The notes under the pieces were generated by a model. That model saw only the letters and a program-made list of their open reading frames with translations, did not search any database and was not told the DNA's origin. Positions 1-13,939 of a stretch of DNA of 64,000 bases are shown in pieces. The position numbers were made by a program, and so were the translations under genes. The DNA comes from Meta bourneti (taxonomy: Eukaryota; Arthropoda; Arachnida; Araneae; Tetragnathidae), in assembly GCA_933210815.1 (NCBI GenBank), contig OW119929.1, positions 49,978,364-50,042,363 on the forward strand, read 5' to 3'. Numbering within the stretch: position 1 is the first letter of the stretch; every line of letters begins with the position of its first letter.

Positions 1-2004
1 GCGGCGATATCACAATACTACAAATCACTTCTCTCACAACCAATAATGCTTCTTCTCACTAACTCCATCAACTGTTCATAACGTTGTCTCGTTTTGTGAG
101 GAGACATGTTAACGGACTAGCAAAGCATTACCAATCGAATTCATTGCTACAATGTTTGGGATTTACTTTTGGATGCCATATTTTATATCTTCTGATTGCT
201 TTCACAGCCTGTATTGACCGTGCATTCGATTTGCTAACTCGGCTTCATTTGCATTTGCCTTGATTAACTCGGGTCAAATTTCGGTAAATCCAATAAATCG
301 TTTTCGGTGTTGCATTTTCAATGAACAGCAATTTAAAACTGAGCATCCTCGTAATATGGGGAATGAAAGAATACTTTCAAATTTCTTGCAAACTAACAAT
401 ACTTCCAACTGTTGAAACAATTTTCTACATTAATTTCTGATTCTAATAAATCTAGAATTCTGATAAATCTCTATAAGAATAGTGTACATTAAAAATCCAA
501 AGATCCAATTAATGCGAAATAACAAAAGGTGTATAACCCCAAAAATACTTTCTATGGGAAGATGGAAAATTTTCTTTAGTTATTCTAAACAGAATTTACA
601 CTTAAATTATTCTCCATTGAAATTTTTACAATTAATATACCTGTGTTGCCTGATAAGGTAGCATGAGTTTTGATATCCCTATCTTACGAAAAATACGGAA
701 CGGCTTTTGGCAATCAGCCTCTTGAAAAACACAAAAATGTGTTCTAAAACACATTTATGCAATTAATATCAATGATTAATCATGAAATTTAAACATCAAT
801 CATATACGGCATATTGATTATAACTTAAATTTGGAATCAAATTTGATATTTAATTTCATATCGACAGAAAGAAAAGGCAAATTATATTAACATAATTTTA
901 AACAGAGATTAGGAGTTATGGTAGGAAATTTCATAATGGTAACTTTAATTTCCTAATTAAAATATTTCGATCCTATTGATCATCCTTATCTAGCTGACAA
1001 AAATAAGATCATTATGGTATAAGTCTGTCCAAAGTTTAAATTTTGATTTAGCTATCTTTTTTATTGTTTAACGGCAAAAAGTTAGAAGTAAGGCACATGT
1101 AAGTTAAGAAACGTTAGATTAAATGAGAAAAACCCTTAAAAGTATGAAACAAGCATGCTCTATAAAAACTATATATCAAGTGAAAGGTAGTGCCCACAAA
1201 GAACGTTGTCTCTAAGCAACTAATATACTCCAAACTAATTTATATTCTATTTTTTAAATTATTTCCCATGGCAATTTAATTTTTTAAGGTCCATATAGTG
1301 AAAGTAGATTTCTATTGTAAAACAATTATAACTTTATTGTAGAAGAGGGATTATTATTGGGGTAAAAGGGTTAATACATTTAAGCAAAAGCAGACACACA
1401 TGTCTTCCTACACGATATTTCTTTTTAACACATGTTATGACATGCTTATTACTGATACAAATATTAAAATTCACGTCCACAACAACAAAAGATAGAATTA
1501 GGAAAGTAAATAACTTTTTAAATAGGTTTTCAAACTTTTTATAGATGAAACAAATTACATTATTCAAAATCAAATACTGTTTACAAATGTGCAACAATAT
1601 CACATTTATATTATTTTATTTATACATACAAATACTATTTTTGGGAAGTATGTGTAAATTGGATTAGTGGTGTATTCAGGAGAAGGAAACGATAGCACCC
1701 CCTCTGATAGTGGGAGATCATCGACTACTTCCAGCATGGGTTACAACAAATTTCAGTCGTTAGGAACGCAAACTGAATAACACTTACTTCAAATTACAAT
1801 GCATTCTTATTATTTTTGTTCCCTTGAATATAAGAGTATTCTCGACTTCAAATGCTCACATTAAAAAAAGTGTTTCATAATTAAATTAAAATTATATTTA
1901 AATACTTTTAAATTACGTCTAGTAATTAAGGTTTTAACTTAATGTGTAATTTAGACCGTGCGCTGGCGTGTAATTCGCTTCAGTGGTCCAGATTGCACAA
2001 CCTT
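1..2004. other. AT-rich DNA, no gene seen
   Basis: I see no coding exon, RNA gene or recognisable transposon here. The open frames are short, dominated by F, I, K, L and N codons, and look like chance products of AT-rich sequence. The 89-codon minus-strand frame at 1334-1603 has no family motif. Confidence 0.6.
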
Positions 2005-2222
2005 AACCCTCCAAGTGGTTTCGACAGGATATCTCTTTCATCAAGATCTGATCAATTTGACCTAATGACGAGATATCTCGTCATCAAGATAGGGCCAATT
2101 TTTTTATAATGAAGAGATCAAGATCAGGTCAGTTTTCTTCTAATGACGAGATATCTCGACTATCAAGATCTGGTCAGTTTTACTTATGACGAAATACCCC
2201 ATCGAGACAATCACCAGGAGGC
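2005..2222. repeat. Palindrome-bearing tandem repeat, copy 1
   Basis: About four imperfect units of 41-44 bp, each carrying a form of ATCAAGATCTGGTCAGTTTT joined to GACGAGATATCTCGTC. The second element is self-complementary; at about 2064-2083 the palindrome reaches 20 bp. The block opens with CCAAGTGGTTTCGA and closes with a form of CAATCACCAGGAGG. A copy at 23128-23345 has the same length (about 218 bp) and the same opening and closing words, and a more decayed copy lies at 29651-29826. The shared borders make this a dispersed mobile or satellite-like unit and not a simple local tandem array. I do not recognise the family. Confidence 0.75.
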
Positions 2223-2968
<746 letters not shown>

Positions 2969-3167
2969 TATTAACCCCTACGAGGGTTAAAAACAATACA
3001 TTACCGGAAAATAAAAGTCTAGACATATGCTAGAAGCAATGGATGATACAGAAACGGTGTAAAATAAAAGATAACGGTTATCACAGTCATGATTTCACAT
3101 TTTCGTACTTTAATCTCATGTTTTCAATGTATTATAAGGCAATTTAAGGCTTGAAAAATCATTTATA

Positions 3168-3720
3168 CTAGCAGATCCGCGCATAGCATATTCGCTACAC
3201 TTTCTTAATTGCTTACATCTATGGATAGCTAAGTATTCACATTTCGTATCTTATCTCAATCCATTTAAATTGAATATAGCATTCACATTCAATAAATGGA
3301 TTTCATACCATAGTTTATCCATAAATATATAACATCATTTCGTTCGCTTTTACTGATGTCAATTCTTATTTTCCATCGAATGCATGGCAATTATAAGTCA
3401 CGTTACCACGATTAGATCCTGAACGTCTGCTTCAATTTCACCTCATTTCCTTGTTCAAAGACAATTCGACATTTTTTGACACTTCACTTATTTTCGTTCA
3501 TATTTCTATTATGCTCTTATTTCTATTTCCAGATTTGTCATTGCTTTCTGTAATCAGACTGCTAAAAAATCTCATTCATGTGGCAAGCTCTTCCGTGTAG
3601 TTTTAGCATGGCGAATGAATCCCGTAACAATTGTTTTGTTTATATCCTTTGTTGCCATTCGACAATAAGTAAATAGCGCCGATTTTTGTACAACGTACAA
3701 TAATGAAATGCATATAAAGA
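3168..3720 (-). mobile_element. Short non-autonomous Helitron-like element, family 2
   Basis: Read on the minus strand, the element runs from a 5' TC (plus-strand GA at 3719-3720, followed by T) to a 3' CTAG (3168-3171). It is flanked by A and T, as Helitrons are. The 3' end reads GCGGATCTGCTAG with a weak GCG/CGC hairpin upstream. A homologous copy at 24034-24603 has the same borders and nearly the same length (553 against 570 bp). Shared internal blocks include CAATCCATTTA, TTCGACATTTTTTGA and a GCAAG(A/C)TCTTCCGTGTAG block. No coding capacity remains. The family assignment rests on the termini and on the paired copy; the hairpin is weak, so another short non-coding element is possible. Confidence 0.6.
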
Positions 3721-4497
3721 TTGTAGACCAAATATCACCATCAATGGGCCCAAACTACACGCTTATTGTCCAAATTACAAACATTTATATTTTACTTATT
3801 TTCCTACAAAAGATGTCACAGATTAATAAAATTTACTGCTGTTAATTGGTATTTGTTGTGAATGGTTACATTCCCCTTAAAAATATTGTTTATTAGAGTT
3901 CTTGACCCATTTTGGGATTTAATTGATGAAAAAATTATGGTATTCAAAATGTACTGATTACTATAGTATTCTATAAATAAAATCAAACAATGATTTCAAA
4001 GATTTTTGGGGAAATACAGCGGGAATTGGAATATCATAAAACACATAAAGAAACAATCTTACTGTTGCAGCTATTTTTGACATTTTAAACAATATTTTAC
4101 CATTACATATAAGGAAGCGGAAAAGTATACTTTTTGATTTTTTCAAAATCAGTAAAAATCAAATTTCCAATTTCCTTAATTACATTTTATCTGGTCCAAG
4201 TAGGTTTCAAGCTCATAAATGATGATTAAATAAAAGTATCAATCGTTGTAACTCATAACCTCATACAGTTAATGTAGATTGCTAAAGAAACATTTTAGAA
4301 ACAATAAGGAGATGAGACATTATATTTTATTGTGAAAAATTATATTATAAAAGATACGTTATTTTACTTTCAAAATAAAAGCATGTTTTATTATTTCAAT
4401 TCCCGTTAGTCAATCCTGAGTTGTATTGTCATTTGTCAAATTAATATTAATATTTAAAGATGCATAAGTTAAATAAAATATTTTTATATTAGCCACT
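3721..4497. other. AT-rich DNA, no gene seen
   Basis: Nothing recognisable. The 61-codon minus frame at 3961-4146 has no motif and is probably chance. Confidence 0.55.
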
Positions 4498-4864
4498 AAT
4501 AATAATAAAGCATTTTTGAATGAGAATATTTCTTGGAAAATAGAAATCTTACCCAATTCACTTTGATGAGGAAACCTTAAATTTAATTCTGTAATAATCT
4601 TTCCCTCCGAAATGATAACAAATCCATGAGAAGAGGTTTTTTTTTAATATTTTTACAATTATTATTATTAGTTTTTTTCAATAGAAACGTTATCAATTCC
4701 GAAAACAATATTTACAAAGCCGTTAATAATAATAAAGCATTTTTGAATGGCAATATTTCTTGGAAAATAAAAATCTTACCCAATTTACACTTTGATGAGG
4801 AAACCTTAAATTCAATTCTGTAATAATCTTTCCAAAACGATAACAAATCCATGAGGAGAGGTTT
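4498..4864. repeat. Local direct duplication, about 140 bp, offset 227 bp
   Basis: Sequence at 4498-4639 recurs at 4725-4864 with a few substitutions and one short indel. Landmarks shared in order are AATAATAAAGCATTTTTGAA, TATTTCTTGGAAAATA, TTTGATGAGGAAACCTTAAA and ACAAATCCATGAG. The copies are in the same orientation with about 85 bp between them. The small frames here are not conserved between the copies, so coding is unlikely. Confidence 0.85.
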
Positions 4865-5490
4865 AGTTTGTTATTAAACTTAAATTTAATTATGAAATTG
4901 TAAAGAACAATTTTTAACAGACACCAATACATTAAAGCTATTTTATCATCAGAATAATAAATTGGAGCTACTAGTCTGATAAAATCTAAAATAAAAAATA
5001 AATTGTACCTATTTGTCTTTTTGAGTGACTTAGAAGCAATATACAATTCGTAATTCTTATGAATGCATAACTTTTAAAAAATGTCTGAGTCTCAAACATG
5101 AAATGACTATATTTTTTTATTTAAATGCATGATAAAAGAAATGGTAGGCACATGAGGATGACTAAATTCAATTAACATAAAGTCTTGGGTTAAATAATGG
5201 TGAATATTTAAAAATTAAAATGTAGATGCTTTGATGAGAGTACTGATAAAGCGTGATTTTAGTAATAAAGATCACACACATGATTACAGTGTGACAGTTA
5301 TTTAAAGAAAATTATGTATAATAAAGAAAATATTTCCAATTCAAAATAATGGTTGCTTGGGGATTGTGTTAGAATCGTGATACAGATTCGGTTTTCAAAA
5401 TTGAAAAATATCACTGAGAGGATTGGCCATAATCTTTCAAATTATTTAAAAAATTTGAATGACGGGAAATAAATTTTTTTTAATTGTATC
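4865..5490. other. AT-rich DNA, no gene seen
   Basis: No element recognised. The 107-codon minus frame at 4723-5046 overlaps the local duplication and shows no conserved motif. Confidence 0.5.
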
Positions 5491-5530
5491 CGATGGGTAT
5501 CCATTCTATACCTAGAATGGATACCCATCG
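5491..5530. repeat. Perfect foldback, 18-bp arms, 4-bp spacer
   Basis: Left arm CGATGGGTATCCATTCTA (5491-5508) is followed by TACC and the exact reverse complement (5513-5530). There is no tract of Ts after it and no neighbouring transposon terminus. It is one of about ten such close inverted duplications in the window. Confidence 0.95.
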
Positions 5531-6002
5531 TTAGAATTTTAATTCCATCCTACAGCAAGAGAAATTGTGATAATTGAATAAAATTTAATTCACCCAATGG
5601 GTATATTTTTACACATTTTCATATGCCGCATCGCTCAACTCAACTAAGACGATATTTAATGAGTTTATTTCATCACATTTCAAAGTTAACTGAGGATAAC
5701 AACCATGACGCTTTTATTTCATTTTATGCACTCTTTCAAAACGTAGCTCCATTTTGGTATGCAGAGCATTTTAAAATTACATACCTTGACAAAGAAAAAT
5801 TGGTGAAATTTAGTTAAACACAAATTCGTGTGGTGTAAACAAAATAATTTAGTGCTTGGATTTGAATCAATTCCAAAGCAATGGTCATATGAACTATACA
5901 TTAACTCTTTCAGCCATATAAATAACAACAGAGGATACGGTTGTTGAAAAGAAGAAAGACAAAAATTAACTTTTTCTGAAAGATAAATAGCAGTTCCTGA
6001 GA

Positions 6003-6306
6003 ACAATGACTCTCACAATTTGCAAAATGTTTCATGGAATTCGTGCACGGGTGTGGAAGAATTTGATTGCGAAATAAGTCAACAGTGGATCCAAAATATC
6101 ATGTATTCCATAACTAAAAAAGCTCATGACGTCACACCAATATATGACATTTTCTAGCCTTCATTCATTGAATCATACATAGAATTTGAAAATTACCCTA
6201 CGCCGACGCATATCGCAAAAAGGAAAGCTCTGATTGGACAGGAATCTATTATGACCTGTGCATTGCCAGAGATTGACGGGTTGAGAACCAATGGCTTGCA
6301 AGCAAA
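6003..6306 (+). pseudogene. Degraded coding-like stretch, unassigned
   Basis: From about 6006, one forward frame stays open for some 45 codons, meets one TAG near 6157, and continues in the same frame for a further 48 or so codons to a TAA. Base composition is less AT-biased than the surroundings, and the codons are varied (D, E, H, P, T, W), unlike the F/I/K/L-rich chance frames elsewhere. No start codon context, splice sites or family motif can be assigned. It could be a decayed transposon or gene fragment, or chance. Confidence 0.2.
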
Positions 6307-6511
6307 GACTTCAAGCTAAAAGCTATAAACAACAGGTTATCTCTGGATGGCGACTACAGAAGCGAGTTTGTCTTTTATTTAATAGACAGAAGAAACATCA
6401 AAATGCTTTAAAACCTAGACAGGATAAATTCCGTCGTAATGGTTGGACAGAACAGCCCGTAGTATCTTGTTTGCTCTCAGTGACTAAAGGCGCAAGTTTA
6501 AACCCTATCAT

Positions 6512-6816
6512 CCGTTAGGCCTAACTCCATTAACCACAACTTTTGCACTCTTCAATCGATTAATTCTTGCACCAGAGTGGAAGATCGATTATTAATATGT
6601 GTGGATGACTTAATTGTGAAATTTAGAATTCGATCTCGCTCTACTTGCTTAGCGGAGGCTTGAACAAGTGCACCAGAGGTGTTAGGCCTAATTGTGAAGA
6701 TCAATCGAAACGCCTTTTTCGAACTCTGAGGGGCGGAACAAGAACGGCGGGGGTTCTGGCTCCAACCATTTCGAATGGACTTGGAAGGTCTTCTGTCTGG
6801 AGGAAATTTCAATAAG
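6512..6816 (+). other. GC-richer island; possible first exon
   Basis: This block is clearly richer in G, C and CpG than its neighbours, especially 6690-6800. A short forward frame starts at ATG 6775 in a fair context (CGAATGG), encodes MDLEGLLSGGNFNK, and runs straight into AAG|GTAACA, an acceptable splice donor, at 6816/6817. The word GTTAGGCCTAA occurs twice (near 6512 and 6679). An 86-codon minus frame overlaps it (6552-6812). I recognise neither product. A promoter-proximal exon, a decayed transposon, or a chance island are all possible. Confidence 0.2.
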
Positions 6817-6829
6817 GTAACATCATCAT

Positions 6830-9790
6830 AATGTATATCATTGAATTACATTATCGCTCGAGAGGAGCTATAGAAAGCGAAAAATAGCAATCCATTTAAA
6901 AAAGTTTGAATACTATGCTCGCAATGAAAATGAGTGATTTATAAAATGTAGCAAACAAGAAGCTACGATAATATGTTAGCATGCAATAAAGTGTTCTTAA
7001 CTGATATCGGAAATAGTTTGTTTCAAACATAACATAAAGGTTATCTCTATGTTTACAATCCGTTTACCTTTAACATTTGGATGCAACAATTTTAACTGAA
7101 GATAATGTTATTGAAAATGTGCCCATATGCAAAAAAGAAGTATCTAAGTAGTTTTCGCAATTATTTCAGAAAGTCTAGTTTCATCAATTTTACTGTTTAC
7201 TATATGCAATAATACACATGTGCAAACAAATTAGGCATTTATGAATGCAGGAAACGCTTTAGTCTGAAATCACCAATAATTAGACATAAATTAAATTCTA
7301 TCTTCGAATACTAATATTTTTGTAGATGAATGATTCGTGGTTGATTGCGGTGTAAATATTTGTTTTACATATCCAGAAGATTTTTAAAGATTATATTTAC
7401 AGCTGTGATGAATCCAGGGACTATTATTAAAATTAAAAAATAATTGTTTTGTTTATATCTCTCGGTATATTATTTTTTTATCTAGATTGAAGTAATAGGA
7501 AAAATTAAATATATTCAAATATACGATTTCAATATTGATTTTATATAGAAAGTTTTAATGCGAATCAATATATGAATATAGAAAAAATTTCTACAATCAC
7601 TGGAATTTTATGCATATAAGTAAATGCCAATACCAAATTGAAGCTAAATTTGGCTCATATCAACACACTTTTAAAATTCCTATAGGAGTGATTCCACGAA
7701 AACTGTATTGTTATATATAACGATGGAAAAAGACTGAACACGAAATGAAAGAATGCATGAATCAAAAATGAATCAGGGCATAATTTCTTTCGCAGTATTT
7801 ACATTTGAGTACAAACATGTTTTCTATTGTTATACGTGATGTTCATAGGTATAAAATTACAATTAAACACACAATTAAATCTTGAACAAGTCATAACTTC
7901 ATGAAACACTTAAATAATTCTATGTTCTCTCATTAAAATGTAATTTTAAATGCTTATTTAATGAGCCAGATATTTGATGATAGAAAAAGGAATAAATATG
8001 AATGTTGAAATATCTTAAAGCCTAATGCGAAAAAATGATTTCGACAGTAAATACTAGATAAGGATTCAACTTTTCCAGAAATCGTGATTTCACCAAGCGT
8101 TTCATAACAAAAATCAGTCATAGCACTTAACAATGAAACAATGCAAATATATCTATGCGTGTTTATGCCTTAAGTCATAGAACATGAAACGAATGATAAA
8201 AACTTCATAATATAACTGAAATTACGAAAATGTTTTTCATTGAAGAATGAAACGCAGTGAGCTGTTTGATGCAATTAATCAAAATACATTTCTTATAACA
8301 AATATTGGAATACAATGTACATACCTTTTATATAAAATTTCAGTTGGGTTTTTCTTCTTTCAATATGGAATCGAGATATCAATATTGACACCTAATAGGA
8401 AAAATAATGAGTATAACAATATTTTACATGGAATCTTAACATTTCACATGGAACAATATTTTCACCTGTCACGAATCAGTTACTTTATTTATACTGTGAA
8501 AACACTAATTTGTTTCCAGAAAAATACTTTGCATGTTAATTTATTTATTCACTTTGGGCTTAGTTTATATACTCAATATAAACTCAAATAAAGGAGATAT
8601 ATCAGAAGTAAATTTGTTAAAATTACAATATATATTTTTTATTTCATTTTCATAAAATAAGTAGGTTGATAATCTGAGTATCAAAATGAAATAATATATA
8701 GTAAAAAAATTAAATAACAGTGCATTCACAAACTTTTGTACTTTATTTTCGAAAATACGAGTGAAGATATCCATTTTTCTGTGCATTAGAGTATCGGTTT
8801 TAAATGATTGACTAACCTGCATTTACCAGTTCGTGAATTATAAGTTATTCTTAGGAGACAAGAAATTAAAAAAGTTTAGACTGACATTTTTTAAAATGCT
8901 TCCACACTAAATTTCAAAACCATCTCTTGTTTTTGCCCCTTTAAGTTTTCATATTTTCGGAAATTAAAACATTGTCAGTTAAAACTGTTTAAAAATATTA
9001 TTGCTTTGAGTCAAGCTTTTACGGCACATTACATTGACGGATATATCTTATGCTGGATCATGATTTAACTTTTATGAAAGTGATTGCAATAAAATTACTG
9101 AGAATGTTTTATTATTTGCTGGCAATCTTTTGAAAACTAAGCAATTTGTTCATTTTAAGTGAAACTACGTCTCGTCTGATGATGAAAACCGTGATTTGAA
9201 TGTAATTTGTGGTACAGAAAAATCTCTATCAGGATTTGTTCAACTTATTTTTACAAAACTCTGTGAAACAGAATTCCTTGTTGGAAATATTTGAATATTC
9301 CAAACTTTTTTTTAATATTCGAAAAAATCTAAATTTCTATCTAACTTTGATGTTTCCTACGGGCTAGTTTTAAAAGGTAGAATTGACAATACACATTGTT
9401 TATAATCCTATTCCAAGAGAAACTCTATTAAGGCTGAGAAATTCATATTTATTAAATATCTATTATTTCAGTTTATGAACATTCGTTTTAATTAAAACTT
9501 GGTTTAAGAAATTATTGTATCTGACACTGTAAAACCGCATTTCATAACTTTATAAAAATCCCAATTTTTATTTTATGCTAACTTGAATTGTTAAATGTGT
9601 AAATAAAGTAAACGAAACCAAAGGACGAATACGTAAACAGCGATAAAAATGAAAGATATCTACGTTGTACTCCATAAAGTTGCTGGCGAGTCGAGTGTAG
9701 ATTTAATTCACTTTAAATAATTAAATATTGAAAAAATGAAGTCAAAATTATACGCCCACCTCAAGTATCTAAATATTTTCATATTGTTTT
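6830..9790. other. AT-rich DNA, no gene seen
   Basis: About 3 kb with no recognisable exon, RNA gene or transposon terminus. The longest frame (8247-8591, + strand, 114 codons) is rich in F, I, L and Y, has no Kozak context, domain or homologous copy in the window, and is most simply a chance frame. Confidence 0.55.
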
Positions 9791-10900
9791 ATAGCAGAAT
9801 TACTCGGTGATTCTCGAGTTCAATTGATTAAATGTAGATTCTATTTCATAGAAAAATGCAAGCGTCATTTAAGTGTACAGAAAATATTTTTAACTTCATT
9901 TTAACTTTTTCATAGCTTCTACAATTTACTTCGGACGCAAATATACATACATAATATATCCATCCATATAATCCATTGCATATTCATCACAGCCTTGCTG
10001 TAAGACAAACTACAAAAGCTTTTACTGAGATGACTTCAGAAGTAGATTTTGAGTTTTGGAGTGATTACGAATGCCAATAAAGTTCATTTTCAGTAAAAAT
10101 TAGGAACTTTCCAGAGTATAGTCTTGCACTCAGTTTTCCAATCAATATTTATTATTTGTGGTACCCTGCGCCATGGATTCGATGTTTTTGAATTACATTA
10201 TCATTGTGAGAGGATGGCAAATTAAACTGTTACGGCATTCGTGGTTAATTTATTTTGAAGCACACATTGTTTTTCTTGATAATTCTGTTCAGCCTCACGT
10301 GGAATAAAGAAGCTTCTTTAAAACAAATGTCATAAGTGTAGACATAGCAAACTCACTCGATTATACTTTTTACAAAATCACTGCTTTCAATGAATGTCTC
10401 ACAGGTACCTAAGTTGTATACGAACAGTTTCAACTTCAAGTAAGCAAACTCGACCTTCTGCCACTTAAGACAAAAAAAAATTATAATTTTCAACAGTCCT
10501 AGTTTACATACTTCCTTACTCTGATATTATTCCAAGATCAGCAAAGTCTTATTTAAAATTCGCTTTCCACCAACAGAAAAGTTTAGTTTTAAATCGAATC
10601 CTTAGGGTACTTTTTTCAATTGAGACTCAGTTTCTATATGGAAACCACGTACCTATTTAGAATGAAAGATGTAGTTACGTGACTATGGAGTACAGTTTTC
10701 AATAATACCCATGAAACATGAAAAACAAATGTAAATTAAATTGATTTTAATCGTCTTGTAACGAAAATATGTAATGTGCGTCTTGTAATGATCCATTAAA
10801 CTAATCGAATATGTAGAGGACGTTTTCCTAAAAATATCAGAAAACTAAACTTAATTTACGAAATAAAAATCAGCAGACAAAAGTATCCAACCACATTCCG
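9791..10900 (-). mobile_element. Decayed Helitron-like copy, family 1
   Basis: The plus-strand start ATAGCAGAATTACTCGGTGA is the reverse complement of a Helitron 3' end, with the terminal CTAG mutated to CTAT. It aligns with the starts of two other copies (38805 and 45149). Shared blocks are GCAAGCGTCATTTAAGTGTA, TTTACTTCGGACGCAAATAT, AATCGAATCCTTAGGGTACT and an ATCGTCTTGTAA block, in the same order as in the 45149 copy. No transposase or helicase frame survives, and the other terminus is not clear, so the right border is approximate. Probably an old internally deleted Helitron. Confidence 0.6.
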
Positions 10901-11759
10901 TAAAAGGAACAAATGTTATACTAAAATATGAAAATAAATATCTGCTTTATCCATTTTGTTTTGCACTTAGGACAGCTTTAGGTCTAAATGTCATTGCGTG
11001 AACCGATATTTCGGCAAAAGTGAATAAATTTCATTCTGGTCTGCTTGAAGATGAATTTTCGATGGATATCACTACTTTTTTCTAAAACATTTTGTGATTT
11101 CTTTTGCTTTCCTCTTACAAATATTTAAACTGAGGACAGATTCCAAGACGATTTTGATATATTATGTACCAACCACACTTCTGTATCCAAACGCTACGTT
11201 TTGAGATGCTGTCATGTTGGACCAAAATCTGCACTCTAATTCTAAGTAACAGCAAAAACTTTTCAAATTTCTGTTAAAAAGATCAAGGTATAAATATTGT
11301 ACCTTTGAACTAGCAATAAATTCAAGTGTATTTACTCCAGTTGCTGATTCACACACCTAGATCATAACAGAATATGCTCTGGATTTGACAGTGGTTATTG
11401 ACCAAACTTTGTGTGATTGAGCTTCCTTCAAATTAAAAGTGATATTCAGTAATGTATTGAAGCACGTGAATTGGCGGTAAATAATTGAAAATTGACTTTT
11501 TGGAGGTAAATCTGAATTAAAATACAGTTACTGGTCTACAATGTCAGAAATCAAGACTTAGTGATTTGCATGGGAAGATCTGGTTAGTTTATAAAATTTG
11601 AAAATATCAAAAGGACTCAAAATATCATCTTATTATAAAGATTTGTATCCTAAAATTATCTTCATGAGGAAATATGACGAAATCGCACATTTATTAAATC
11701 ATGCAATAGTGAAATCAATTGAAAATATATCTTCAAGCAGAATATAATTAAATTTTTTT

Positions 11760-12385
11760 TTCACTTTCACCAAATTCCTGGTACAAACAATAATAGCTCG
11801 ACTTAAAACAATCAAAGATAAAAGACAAAATGTAAAATAAATCAAATAGACAGTGATTTTTATGTTTTTGTTTAACGCTTTTGATCTTTATGGAATGTAT
11901 CCGAATACTTTAGTTTTCTGATTTCATGGGTTATGTTAGATCTTAAATATTTTTCGTAAACAATTAAAAAAATTATTCGATTAAATTGTAATTTTAATTA
12001 TACTCTTATAAAATTCATGAAAATTGTAAAAGCCTTGAGGTGGACGAATACTTTTGTGACCCAACGTATGACAGAATTGCGAAATCCAATGAATATTCAT
12101 TTTCAGGAAAAAGAAAATGAAATTTGTTCCAGTTTAACCAAATACCTGGCGATTTCTTAGATTTAAAGCAGCGTAAAACAAATATTGGATACATTAGTTT
12201 TCATGCTTTTGTCACCTTAAATATTTTATCAAAACTTTTCATAATTATTCGATTATTTGGATGGGAGACTAAAACAGAAAGACGGATCTATTATGTGGTT
12301 AAATTTAAAATCGTAATTTTTATTTCATCTTTATAAAAATTCATAAACATAGTTGAAAACTTAGGTGGCTAAATACTTAAGTGAT
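11760..12385. repeat. Diverged tandem duplication with mariner-like end motifs
   Basis: Two related segments (about 11760-12060 and 12110-12385, offset about 325 bp) share ACCAAAT(T/A)CCTGG, a TAATTTTTATT-type run and an ending AGGTGG(A/C)(C/T)(G/A)AATACTT(T/A)(T/A)GTGA. The ending resembles Tc1/mariner termini of the type GTGGxCGAATACTTTTG, and a related inverted word, GACAAAAGTATCCAACCAC, lies at about 10874. A dead MITE or a duplicated terminus is plausible, but no transposase and no clear TA target duplication can be shown. Confidence 0.4.
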
Positions 12386-12389
12386 CCAT

Positions 12390-13890
12390 AAAATCGAATA
12401 CAAATTACTGCAATAAGTATTAACAAGATTTTACCATTATAACAGGCCAAATTGGATTATATTTGTATTAATTATTCAGTTGATTGACTCCATTACATTT
12501 AAAAACCATTAATAGCTTTATGAATTGCTGTAATAAATTTCTAAATACCAATAAACACACTTAAAGTACTTATATTTATAATAATAAAAAACATCAAATT
12601 TAGACTTTTGAAATCTATATTGGCAATGTCATCAATTATTTAAACAAAGTAATATGACATCAAAATATGAAGAACTACATAAGGTGCATTAAAATCCAAA
12701 TTCGACAGAGCGAAATAAATATGACACTAAACTGTGAATTAAATTAGATAAACCAGTGATGTTACTAACTATACAATGCACGTGAATGTAAAAAATACGT
12801 ATTTTAAATTCTATGTAACGATTTTTAACTTCACCTAATAAATATTGAGATTTCGAGGTGTGAATTTTTTTTATATTCGATGACAAATCAGCTAACTGAG
12901 CTAATGATAGCATTAATATGTAGAATCAGTATGCGTAATGAAATTTCGAATTTTACAGATTACTACATTTTAATTAACACCTAGGCAGTTACAATATAGT
13001 ATCCTTTTAAATCATGTCATCTGAGATCGTAATATGCTAGGGATTTTAAATATTACCTAATTTGTGAATTTATTTTTTACTAAGCCTCTTTTTATTTAAA
13101 TTTGCTCAATGCATATTTTCTATAAAAGTCCCAACTTGTTTAACTTTGTGTTGTTAACAAAGTATAGAGAAATTTAAATACACATTTTCAAGAGAGAAAT
13201 AGCATTATGAGTAATCAGCTATTTACTGTGGAAAATAAAATGAACTCGAAATAGTTTTGAGTTACTTAATTGTTAATATTTTATAGTTTTGCAGGGAATT
13301 AGAAAAATTTCAAGAAATAGATTTGATTTTATTGTAATTAATGTTTACATAGTATAAAATTTAAAATAATGTGTATTTTCATTGTATTATAAACCTAATC
13401 TCATTGAATTTTGAGTATGAAAGCATTGTCACTAAATTTTGTCGATATTTTTAATTGCTTTCATCACCCGAAGAGCCAAATATAAATTTTTTAGGTTAAT
13501 AATTTTCAACAGATATGAAAGATTTTATTCAAGCAATGTGTTGTAGTTTCATCTTTGTGCGGGAATTTTTAAAATTAAAAAAAAAATCCTCGTTTTTCTG
13601 AGCAGAAATGTTTATTTTTCATGCAATGACCCCTTAGACTGTTTTATTAATTTTTTTATCGCTTGCACTAAATTATTGCTATAAACATATACCAAATATA
13701 AACTCTCAAAATTTTGTGATTATTCGATTGCTATTTAAATTTCGACATTGGACTACACGAATCCTTTTATAAGTTATAGCGCAGCTTATTCGTTTCCGGA
13801 TAATTTTATACGTTAAGTTTTTTAAACGTATTTCCCAAAAATTGCTTGAAGCACAATTTCTTAAAAGCATGGGAACTAAAAATAAGAGCA
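12390..13890. other. AT-rich DNA, no gene seen
   Basis: No exon, RNA gene or transposon terminus recognised. Frames are short and compositionally biased. Confidence 0.55.
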
Positions 13891-13939
13891 ACTAAATGAG
13901 CCTTATAAAAATTGACTTACATTTTATCACAATGTTTGT

